The position numbers were made by a program, and so were the translations under genes. Source: Glossina fuscipes (Eukaryota > Arthropoda > Insecta > Diptera > Glossinidae). From it: a stretch of DNA of 64,000 nt. How positions within the stretch are numbered: position 1 is the stretch's first letter; each line of letters starts with the position of its first letter. Shown piece after piece: positions 1 to 8,860 of the stretch. Location: the NCBI RefSeq assembly GCF_014805625.2, contig NW_023998459.1, positions 2,396,924 through 2,460,923 of the forward strand, given 5' to 3'. The notes under the pieces are model-generated. The model was not told where the DNA came from and searched no databases. It saw only the letters and a program-made list of their open reading frames with translations.

Positions 1-435
1 TCTTGTATCTCAAAGTTATTGAAAAAGATTATGGAATCTAGACTATCTTGGTATCTCGAATTCAAGAACTTGATTACAAAACAACAAGTGGATTTCAAGC
101 GGGACAGAGGCTTCATCGACGTTCTTTTGGATATCGATTATTTTACAATCAAATCAGTTTCTAAAGGAAATCATGTAACAATTCTCTTAAGTGATTTCGA
201 AAAAGCATTTGACCCGGTTGGATTTCGTATTATTCTAAGACTCATGAAATCATGAAATGTTCAACTATAATTCTTCAACTACATCAAATCATTCACGGCG
301 GTTTAAAGTTAGAGTTAACAATCATCTCTCTGATTCTTTTGCACTAATGAATGGCATTCCACAAGTATCTTCTTGTTCTGTCATGTTTTTTCAGACGTCT
401 TTCAATGAAATAAGTAACATTATTTGTCGTACACC
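1..435 (+). pseudogene. I-clade non-LTR retrotransposon RT fragment
   Basis: Fragment of the reverse transcriptase (RT) of an I-factor-like LINE, which would copy element RNA at a nicked chromosomal site. The frame 19-255 carries palm motif A in the form SDFEKAFD. A shifted frame from about 257 carries NGIPQVSSCSVMFFQTSFNE, matching the I-clade pattern NGIPQG-S-LSV-LF, with the normally conserved G replaced by V. The shift at about 250 and the missing YADD region show it is dead. The piece is cut by the window start on the left and ends near 435, where an oppositely oriented CR1-like LINE begins. I-clade assignment rests on the motif B wording; Jockey-group membership cannot be excluded. Confidence 0.6.
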
Positions 436-436
436 G

Positions 437-1605
437 AGTATTGAGAGTTGGAGTTTGAAGATAAATAAATTATGGTTAACTAAGTCAAATGCTTTGTTAA
501 ATTCAGTATAAACGATATTCGTGAGAGAGCCACCAGAAAAAGCCTTAAAAAAAACATAGCAAGTAAACTCTAAGAGTTTCACGACAGTAGATACTCCTTT
601 CCGAAACCCATGCTGTAATAAAGAAATATAAGATTTATTAACAAAAATTAAATGCTAACAATTCCCTCAAACAATTCAGATCAGACACTCAGCTTGGCGA
701 TGCATCTTTAGTTCTGAACTTGATGTCTATTTCCACCTGTGTGATTGGGAATCAGGAAACTATTTTTCCAACACAAACATAACTCGACAAAGCATGATTT
801 AAATAGACGTGATGGAACCTCGTTAAACGCAGAACTATATTTTAGAGACCATCAATCATCTAAATTACCATTTTCTGGAATTACCAAGTTAGGAATCAAA
901 ATCGCGTTAGTATCGGATACGGATATTTAACAGTTGAATCGGGATTAGCATTTGAAAAATTTCGTTGGAAGTATTCAGCAAAGAGATTCGGAGTTTCATT
1001 ATCATCAGACGACTCAGAGCTGCTCAAAGAATCATGCCAGGAATATATGGAGCTTTTTATTTTGGAGTTGACAAACTTAAAAATATAGCTAGGATTAACA
1101 GGCAATGAGGATTTTATCAACGTATCTGCAATAATATTGGTTGAGATACTTGAATCTATGACTTGCGATAGCGCAGGTGAAATTGTCGTAAGCAGAACTG
1201 CTTTTCACAAATTTTTTTGAAAAGTTTGTTTTTCCTATTTTTGTAATATTTAATTGCCTTTTTAAGCCATGGTGGATACTTGCTTCGAGGTCGAGGTTGC
1301 TTTATCGGAACGGATGCAGAAATAGCTAAGTTGAAGACATTCTAGAACGAAGACAGTACGGTTTTAATATTTTCAGCAGAGAAATCAAGCATAATGTGTG
1401 AAAGTTGAGATTTAAGCAATAAAATAGTGGTTTTATTAAAATCATAACATTAGGGTAATTCGACAGACTATCATGCTTGTAATGGCAAAAGAAAAATTAG
1501 TGGATGATACGGATCCTTATGTAAACTGAAAGGTGGCGAGCGATTTACAATCTTCTCCGGGAAGCTGGCAGAGCAAAGATCTGGCAGTCTGTCATTACAA
1601 CTAGG
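437..1605 (-). mobile_element. CR1-like LINE copy A, internal fragment
   Basis: Minus-strand piece of the LINE family that recurs five more times in the window. In element order it runs from the end of the endonuclease domain (PDLC near 1580, then DPYHP near 1510), through the linker (FKFVNSK near 1070, NLFAEYFQRNFS near 990) and the RT fingers (HGFRKG near 600), to palm motif A (FNKAFDLVNHNL near 470). It stops there, so the YADD motif, thumb and 3' end are absent. Stops and frameshifts break the frame throughout. Copies C and F supply the homologous frames that identify it. The left junction with the I-clade fragment is abrupt near 437; the right end near 1605 is approximate. Confidence 0.8.
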
Positions 1606-1677
1606 TTATGCATGCACGTATTCCATGCGCATGCAATTCAGCATTTGTTGCAACTTACGTAAGCCCATAGAGTAAAA

Positions 1678-1864
1678 GTTCCTTATTCGCGCTTCCTTTA
1701 TTCGCGGTTGAAACCGCGGATGAAGAAAATGCGACCAATTCCCACATTCGCGGTTATAAATTTCTTTATTCGCGGTTTTTGAGAATGTAAACGAACAGAA
1801 TGAAGGGAACCTTATTACTCAATTGTTTGCGAAAATCCCAAACGTATCCCCTGCGAATAAGGAC
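1678..1864. mobile_element. MITE-like inverted-repeat element
   Basis: A 187-bp segment bounded by near-inverted ends: CCTTATTCGC at 1681-1690 and its exact reverse complement GCGAATAAGG at 1853-1862. The related motif TTATTCGCGGTT recurs inside at about 1698, 1746 and 1766, and a small GGTTGAAACC palindrome lies at 1706-1715. There is no coding capacity. Internally repeated ends of this type are typical of short non-autonomous DNA transposons; the wording is reminiscent of pogo/Tigger ends, but that is a weak inference. No target-site duplication is clear. Confidence 0.45.
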
Positions 1865-3935
1865 TACATAAGAGTAATATGACCACATTTTATTAAGAGA
1901 TTATATACGCATATTTTACCAGAACTAAGTTTACATAAATCATTAATTATTTTATTTCGGTAAACTAAGTTCGAGTTTAGTTCGAGCTAAGTACAGTCCA
2001 GTGCAGTTTGTAATCTTTGTAATCTTGTGTAAAACAAGAACGCGTTTTCATTTAAAGAGGTGATGTGGGCCCCTTGGGCGGCCCAACAAATATATTTTTT
2101 TAAAACGAAGAAATTCGTTCGCTTAATTTGTGTATATAGAATTTTTTTTTTTATCAACAAAGCCGTCTCGCGTGTATTCTGTTCGATGGTCACGCACTGA
2201 TTGTCTTTCAAATTTATTTTCAGTTGGCATCACCTGTGACTCTACTGGCAATCGGGAGCCATTAAAAGGCGTGCACGATTAGATTTACGACAAAAGAGAA
2301 GCATATAACAGACAGAAAAACATAGTGGAATAGAAGAGGTAATCACGTATCTGAAACTTAGCTTACGTTTTCCGGTTAGTTTGGCACCACACATGTGATA
2401 GTATTCAGCATTTTTGCTGCTTTGTCAAATTATGTGAAAGCTAAATAGCTCCTTTCTTTGCGTTGGTATTATTTGCTTAGAGTTGCATTTATAGGAGAAA
2501 ACAGTTGTAGGTTGTAAACAGAATAAACTCTACACGAAACTGTTTTACTTATAAGCAGCTGAACCAAACCGGAAAATTTTACATTTTTTTAAAGGCTAGT
2601 AAATTAATTTCCATTTCCATTTTCGCGCTTCTTCAACTGCGTAGTCCAAAGGTGCTAAGGCTGGCAAGTATGCGCGGTGCGGTAGAACTTGCAACCTTGC
2701 AATCGCTTTGCATATGTTATTCGCTTTGTTCAATTGGTGTCGCTAGACCTCTGCGCTAACGGTTTCACTACACTTTGCTGATCCCACCATATTAAACTTT
2801 ATCGCCATAAATATTCGGCTTCTGCGTCGACTTGGATGGCTCTCAAGGACTAACCCACGGCTATTTTGCTTAGGTAGTAGATCTACTTTTGATCGCCAGC
2901 CACAATACCCCAGAAAACTCTTCCTTTTCGCCTAAAAGTCAATGAAACTGCTTGAAATGGTATTTCTAAGCAATTGACATGGTCATATTCCTTCTTTTTG
3001 GCTTTTCCCATCACATGTAATCGTCTAGAAACAGTTGATTTCAACTGCTGAACTGCTTTTTGAGACTTTTAAATTTGATTTTAGTCCAAAAAGTCCTTGC
3101 AGTTCATTGTCTTCGAACCCGTTTTGGTCTGCGAGGCTGTTCTTTGCCATTGACATCAAAATCAACTCGTTAAACCTGATTTCTTCGATTTAAACAGCAA
3201 AGTAATGAATGTCGAAAATAGAATTTTGAAGGTTCCATGGTTAGCGTATACACTGAGTAGTTCAGTAATAATAATTAGAATACCGTGAAAAGCCAAGATA
3301 ATCGAATTTAAACTTTATACAACCGTATTACTTTATCATTTTAACCATAAGGTGTCGCTGATCTAAATACATGCATGTTATATGAATTGTTACATGCGCA
3401 GGTGGTTTGAGGATACCGCACCGCAACTTTGTAGTTGTCGGGATTTGATTTTATTATGTGAAAAGTTTGCACGGAATGGAAATTAAATTTATGTTTGGGT
3501 ACTTAGTTAATATTGGGATAAATTAAAAGCAACGTATCTGTATCATTCAAATATTTCCAGATGATAGTGGATATTTTTCGAGCTGCGGTTAATTCCGGCG
3601 TACGGAAGTTTTTATAATACTTTCATTCACACCATATCTTACTTGGTATATATCATACAATGGATTTCCTTTTCGCTAGCTTCTGTGAAATTTCTATTAA
3701 ATCTTTACTACTTTTTTATTTGGTTGCTGTATATAATGAAAATAGCCTGCTCCTTGCAACTTACATTTTAAGAATAATTTTATCCTTCCCAGACGCATAG
3801 TACATCTTTGTTTTATAGCGGCGACTCATAAAATGTTATGATTATAAACAACGTTGTTTGCCTTTATAATATAAGGATAATGATTGTGTAACGAGTTTCC
3901 TTAGGCGGGGTATACCCAGTCAATCCAGGATCCGC
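1865..3935. other. No recognisable gene (AT-rich intergenic)
   Basis: About 2 kb of AT-rich sequence. The longest frame (1987-2211, minus) is 74 codons and resembles nothing known to me. No RNA gene or clear repeat was seen. Confidence 0.5.
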
Positions 3936-4308
3936 TGCAAGAAAATTTTAATAAATAATCAGGACCTTCGGGGGGAATGGTGTTATGATCTCTTAGCTTT
4001 ATTGGTTTCTCTTTACTGGACGGAAGTATGAAATGGCTGGGGTAAGAAAAAGGAACCAGCGAGGTGACCCGACTTTGTTGCGCGCTTACCGTTTTATTTT
4101 CGTTTTTTTACGACGTTCGACTTTCACTTTCTGTTCGCTTTTAATATCGCGGGACGCTGGAAGAAAAGAACCGGATACGTTGCCAGTGTCATAGCTGCCG
4201 CCGGGGTGTCCCTGATCCGCTACTCGTCGGAAATTACAACGACAAATTATTCTTCAGTCAGCCAGTACATCCCTCATCCATAAGGTCAGTTGTCCTACCA
4301 AGTCTTTC

Positions 4309-4414
4309 AGGGATGGCGATTTATACCAACCGTCACATCCCCTATCNNNNNNNNNNTCATTTAACCTACAAAGTCTTTCAGGGATGGCGATTTATACCAA
4401 CCGACACATCCCCT
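4309..4414 (-). repeat. Duplicated leader hairpin in LTR copy 1
   Basis: Two near-identical units, 4309-4343 and 4380-4414, each with inverted arms AGGGATGG...CATCCCCT around a loop of about 20 nt. In transcript sense each can fold as AGGGGATG pairing with CATCCCT. The same element occurs once in the LTR at 39264-40390 and about twice near 49.7 kb. The two units here are separated by a run of 10 N. Confidence 0.6.
4347..4356. other. Assembly gap (10 N)
   Basis: Ten consecutive N, lying exactly between two copies of the duplicated leader hairpin. The gap length is probably nominal. Confidence 0.95.
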
Positions 4415-4461
4415 ATCTGTAATGTCAAAAAAAAAAGAGATTTGTCATATTGTCTGTAACC

Positions 4462-4525
4462 ACTTACCTCCAGGCAGCTATGACACCGAAATGAACGAGT
4501 CTGTGCGATGCGCTGTTCTTTTATA
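4462..4525 (-). promoter_or_regulatory. LTR promoter: TATA box and splice donor
   Basis: On the minus strand TATAAAAG occupies 4525-4518, and GAGGTAAGTG starts at 4470, giving a consensus 5' splice site with GT at 4467-4466. The same two elements have similar spacing in the second LTR (TATA at 39920, GT at 39977). The start of transcription is inferred to lie about 27 nt after the TATA box, near 4497. Confidence 0.5.
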
Positions 4526-4688
4526 ACCCGAGTCTCACTCGCTTGTCCTAATGCCAACATGCTCTATGTGTTTACATAAGTTGAGGTAATATGCTTATGG
4601 GTATGCTTAGCTTAGGTTGGCTGCAGCCGCAACCTCAGTTGCGACTTGCATGATCCTACTTATACACAACTTAACCAACTTACATCTA

Positions 4689-4930
4689 ACTTATTACTAT
4701 GTTTGTTCACATGTCTACTCACAAGCACTCAGGTACCAAATCGCGTGATTCGATCACCGTTAGGTATATGAGTGGTTGTGCACTGAGTTTGCATGTACTT
4801 TGTGTATAGCTTATTACTATGTTTTGCTCAAGAGTTTACTCACTAAGCACTCAGGCACCAAATCGCGTGATTCGATCACCGTTAGGTATGTGAGTGCTAG
4901 TGCACTGTGTTTGCATATGTTTTGTGTGTT
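4689..4930. repeat. Tandem duplication, 120-bp unit (inside LTR copy 1)
   Basis: Two copies of a 120-bp unit starting CTTATTACTATG at about 4690 and 4810. Both contain the palindrome-bearing text CGCGTGATTCGATCACCG (GTGAT-TCG-ATCAC) and CACTGNGTTTGCAT. It lies upstream of the TATA box, in the U3 part of the LTR. Confidence 0.75.
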
Positions 4931-5011
4931 TTTACATGTGTGATCGTGTCTTTGTACATTTTGTGTATGCAGTTTATGCATTATCGTATGTTCTTACTAT
5001 TTCTTTCCCTA

Positions 5012-5240
5012 CCTAAGTTCAATTCTGCTTGTTTTTGTTTACCCTAACGGTGCTACACATTCTGCGCATTTTTACATATAGAGATTCTTGCTGAAGTTTG
5101 TTTTGCATGCATAGATTTTCTACCTAAGTTCTATTCTGCTTGTTTTGTTTACCCTAACGGTGCTACACATTCTGCGCATTTTTACACATAGAGGTTTTTA
5201 CTGAAGTTTGTTTTGCATGCATAGATTTTCTACCTAAGTT
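5012..5240. repeat. Tandem duplication, about 111-bp unit (inside LTR copy 1)
   Basis: Two full copies plus the start of a third, each beginning CCTAAGTT (5012, 5123, 5233) and containing ACCCTAACGGTGCTACACAT and TGCGCATTTTTACA. Differences between copies are few, so the duplication is younger than most of the decay around it. Confidence 0.75.
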
Positions 5241-5380
5241 CCATTATGCTTGTTAAACATTTTGGGATTTCACTTGTAATTATACTTTGCGTTTAGCCTT
5301 TGAGTACTTAAACATTTTGAGATTCTACTTGGGTTCTTACCATATTGATTTCTTGCAACTGAGTTTTCCTTTTATTTGGG

Positions 5381-5490
5381 TTCTTGACTCCGCTATTACA
5401 TTTTGAAATTTGGTTCTAAGTTTTTTCCTTTTAATTGAGTTCTTGACTCCGCTATTACATTTTGAAACTTGGATCTAAGCTTTTTGGTGT
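5381..5490. repeat. Tandem duplication, 59-bp unit (inside LTR copy 1)
   Basis: TTCTTGACTCCGCTATTACA occurs at 5381 and 5440, each followed by TTTTGAAA and then a TCTAAG motif. Confidence 0.7.
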
Positions 5491-5500
5491 GTGTTATTAT

Positions 5501-5815
5501 GATTCTAGCTGTACAAGGTATAGGTATGTGCTGTTGCGATTTTATCTTCACAAGGTATAAGGTGTGATATTACGATTCTACATAGGCATATTCGCTATGC
5601 GTTTTATACCCTACGTTTGGTGCTGCTTCTATGGGCATATTCAATATGTATTTTCTACGTTTCTTTTTACATTGTATTATGATTCTAGCTGTACAAGGTA
5701 TAGGTATGTGATGTTGTGATTTTATCTTTACAAGGTATGGATGTGTGATATTATGATTTTACATAGGCCTATTCGCTATGCGCTTTATGCCCTACTTTTG
5801 GTGCTGGAGGGGGCT
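5501..5815. repeat. Tandem duplication, 180-bp unit (inside LTR copy 1)
   Basis: GATTCTAGCTGTACAAGGTA occurs at 5501 and 5681, and the homology continues through ACATAGGC-TATTCGCTATGCG and GGTGCTG. The second unit is truncated. Confidence 0.75.
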
Positions 5816-5914
5816 GCTTATCTTCTGTTGAACACCCACGGACGTGCACGGACAGATCGGACTGGCGGGTTGCCTGCTGGTGATAAATGTCTAAGGCGGA
5901 CGGACTTGTATTTC

Positions 5915-5940
5915 GTAAGGAAGCAAAATCGCTTCCTTAC
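5915..5940. repeat. Terminal hairpin of LTR copy 1
   Basis: Perfect 10-bp inverted repeat GTAAGGAAGC / GCTTCCTTAC with a 6-nt spacer, placed one base inside the LTR 5' end. The same hairpin with a 5-nt spacer begins the LTR at 39264. Confidence 0.85.
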
Positions 5941-5941
5941 A

Positions 5942-7661
5942 ATTGTAACAAATTTGTAATGGTTTAATGCACATTTATTCTGTACGTTTTTAAAAAGAAT
6001 GGGAACATAAACAAGAATTAATAATTCTTATTATTGAAGTACAACATAAAAAACTGTTGAAGCCATAGACGGCAGATATCATTATCGACTACCTTGCATG
6101 TGAAGGCGTTTTTGTCCATTAGATTTATCGCAATCATTATTGGACTTTCAAATTTTTAAATGTGGCCACCAGAATACGAATAATCATTTTACATAACTTG
6201 TTAGGAGATCTCCGTCATCATTGCCGCGTCGAGCTAAACGCACGAGAACACGAATAGGTGTAGAACTTTTGGTTTATGAAACAATAAATTTGTCCATCAA
6301 TTTGAAAAATGCACTAAAAAGTAGTTGCTCTTACATTGAAAGGGTCGATTTCCTTCTCAGCAAAAAATTGGCATCTTCTTTTCATGGCTCGTGGTTCATA
6401 CATGCGATTATCTAAAAGCCGCTACTTCATCAATAGTCGGATGGATGTTGGAGGTGATTCTTGACCATTTAAGCATATTATATAAATTTCACGGTAAGTT
6501 TTTGGCCGACAACGCAAAATAGAAATATTAATAATATGTTCCAACGTTCTAATTTTAGATCGTTCTATAACATACTTGTATAATACTTTACGCTTCTATG
6601 AGCGAATATTAAGAGATCGCCCGTGTTTGAAGAAGAAATTAGCCAGTTCTTTTGCATACGTTTTGCTGCCCGTTATATTCGTCTGCTTTCTTATTTGCAG
6701 GTTAGTGCTATTACCTACGCCTTTTGCGATTTACTGATTGAAAGCAACTCTGTTCTCTCTCTATTCACACACATGGAATTTTTTTTTATAAATCATGGAA
6801 AGGAAAAACCAGCTAACGGCTTTTAGCGAAAAATGTAAACCATTTCACAAGTGCAAAAAGAACTTTGACAAAGTGAAAAATTGCGAAAAAAATTAAAAAA
6901 AGGATTTAAAGATTTTAAAAATTAGAAGAACAAGGTGAAAAATTTATATAAAATTAAATTAAAAAAAAAAACTGTAAAATTATAAAAAAAATTTAATGTA
7001 TTAGAAAAGTTTAGAGACAAAAAAGTTTATTAGGTTATATAACATTTAACAAGCTAAATAAGTGTAAGGAATTTGACAATAAAAGTTGAATAAATATAAA
7101 TAATTTAAACAAATAAAAGATTATAGAATAAGTATAAAAAAGTGTAACTTCAAGTAATATAGGAGCATTGACGGTAAGTGCATTTACTTATTATTTACAA
7201 TTTCATATATTTCAATTTTTGGCTAGGAGATCCATCTGAGATTCACTTAGTTTTCCTGGGAATCTCGTTGGTGTTTCCTTGTTTGTTAGTAATAATAATA
7301 ATAGAATTAGAAGGTCCCCAATAAAAAAGCAATTTTTAATATATATTGACAATTCACATTAGCGGCATTACAACATTAAGTATGTGTGTTGCCATATTAA
7401 TTTATATCATATTCGCCATTGCTTTCTAGATTTTTTGGTTTTTTTTATTTTGGATAAAACAAAGTATCAGAAATACCGGCGTCAACAGATTATTTGTCGA
7501 AAAATTGGATTAAATGATTTTCATTGAAGTCAGGTTTCCTCCCTATATTCCCGATTACGCTATTGATATATTCCACATTTTTTCACCATTTTTTTTTTAT
7601 ATATACGCGTCTTTGCTTATGATTATGAATAATAAATTGATTTCTTTTTATTTCGTTTCAG
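5942..7661. other. No recognisable gene (very AT-rich)
   Basis: Mostly AT-rich sequence, especially 6840-7150, with poly(A) runs. Short frames at 6221 and 6623 are not recognised. The text CCAGCTAACGGCTTTTAGCG near 6810 has faint relatives near 11948 and 12448, suggesting an old dispersed repeat, but no boundaries can be drawn. Confidence 0.4.
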
Positions 7662-7828
7662 TTTAAAAAAATATGAATTGCACTATCGCTTCAGCGGAAT
7701 GAGATACTTCCGTAGGCCAAATGGTAAGTTGTGGTCATCTTTATATATAAAATTCAGTAAACACAATATTTTTCTTTTGCAGATCTCACCACACCAGCAG
7801 TGATCCAGATCAACTTATACTTATAAGT
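7662..7828 (+). pseudogene. Two exon-like blocks joined by a 59-nt intron
   Basis: Block 7662-7723 follows TTTCAG and ends before GTAAGT; block 7783-7828 follows TTTTGCAG. The predicted intron is 7724-7782 (59 nt), typical of flies. Joined in phase, the frame reads through YELHYRFSG, RYFRRPND and TTPAVIQ before a stop at 7826. The splice sites and the frame agreement across the junction suggest a remnant of a real gene. Because it lies 0.4 kb upstream of the Mediator-like fragment on the same strand, it may belong to the same gene copy; that is inference only, and I do not recognise the peptide. Confidence 0.3.
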
Positions 7829-8204
7829 TCTTCATATATTTATGTATATTGTGTATTAACGGGGCTTAGATTTCTTCATTATTATTATAGATTTTGTATA
7901 GATATTGTACAGATATATTATAGTTTTGAATTAAGTTTGGAAAACAGTGAAATTTAAGTTTTGGTGTCTAAAGAACATCGTGTTTATCGAACATCAACTC
8001 TTCCATAATATTAGACATATGTATGTTGGGTTTTGGACGCAATGAAAGTAGGTACCATATTCAATTTTATTACGGCGACAGCAAAGATGTCGATAAAGGT
8101 GAAGTTAAGTCGGCTCATCAAAATATTCGTACCCAAAATGAAAAAATTACTGCGCCGAAAAAATCTAAATGAAAGTTGCTTCAAAATAATATATTACATA
8201 ATAA

Positions 8205-8860
8205 ACCTGTGTCATTCGGTTTCGGCTTGGAAATAACGCCAAGACCCACTACTGGGTTGTAGCTAATAATGTAATATATGTTGTTCTAAAAGGTTATGCT
8301 TTAATACCCCCTCGAGAAATCTACAATTACATAAATGCCATTGACATTGTGTTGGCTGAATTTCCAGAAACATATTGGTTAGTAGTATATGAACGTTTAC
8401 AATAAGTTTTAGATCTACCGAAAATGCTGAGGTGGACATATCGACTTAATGCCTTTGAACTTCTTAATTTCAAAACGGTGCGACAGTCGATAATCGATAA
8501 CACTTAAGCAGTTATATTGACTCATTCAGTATTTCATCGTACGGATTGTTTTAAATTAACCACAATAACTAAGTAAGCTTTTAAAAATTTTCATTTATTT
8601 TTTTTATATTTTTTATTTTGGTTAGGTATGTCGAAAAGAAACTGAAACCTTGCGTCCATACGAAATCCCAATTAGTGTTTCTGTGCCATGTTGTTGGTCC
8701 ATTTTTGCAACTCATTGAACAAGAGACACCCAAACCTGTAGCCGGTGTAGATATTTTACTAAATGAAATGTTAGAAGTTGTTGATAAACATCACGAACCA
8801 ACACCTTTAGAATACATGGATCCGACATGTGATCTCTTACATCACATTAAGTACATCTAA
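8205..8860 (+). pseudogene. Mediator subunit 23-like gene fragment, broken
   Basis: Two exons and an intact short intron of a gene resembling Mediator complex subunit 23 (MED23/Sur2), a nuclear coactivator subunit bridging activators and RNA polymerase II. Exon 1 is open from about 8205 and contains PPREIYNYINAIDIVLAEFP, YERL, NFKTVRQSII and THSVFH-TDCFKL. Two in-frame TAA stops lie at 8402-8404 and 8505-8507. The intron is 8573-8625 (53 nt, GTAAGC...TTAG). Exon 2 (8626-8860) gives KPCVHTKSQLVFLCHVVGPF, EMLEVVDKHH and CDLLHHIKYI, then a TAA. The normal protein continues well beyond this. The retained intron argues for a segmental DNA copy rather than a processed pseudogene. Family recognition is from remembered motif order, without a search. 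Confidence 0.55.

Larger units (their letters stand above)
3936..5941 (-). mobile_element. LTR of an LTR retrotransposon, copy 1 (about 2.0 kb)
   Basis: Read on the minus strand the unit begins TGTAAGGAAGC at 5941 and ends TTCTTGCA at 3936, the TG...CA ends of a long terminal repeat. A related unit in the opposite orientation lies at 39264-40390. Shared landmarks in order are the terminal hairpin, a tract containing GTCCGTCCGC, a TATA box, a splice-donor-like GAGGTAAGTG, an AGGGGATG/CATCCCT hairpin, the text ACGTATCC, TCACCTCGCTGG and CCGAAGGTCC near the end. The TATA box followed by an A-rich 3' part fits U3-R-U5 order. It is longer than its relative because of internal tandem duplications. 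No matching target-site duplication and no recognisable internal coding region adjoin it, so it may be a solo or dismembered LTR. The superfamily (gypsy or BEL/Pao) is not determined. Confidence 0.65.

Noticed and set aside
5915..5940. Helitron 3' hairpin
   Set aside because: No CTRR end follows the hairpin and no TC start was found; the TG...CA boundaries and promoter layout fit an LTR better.
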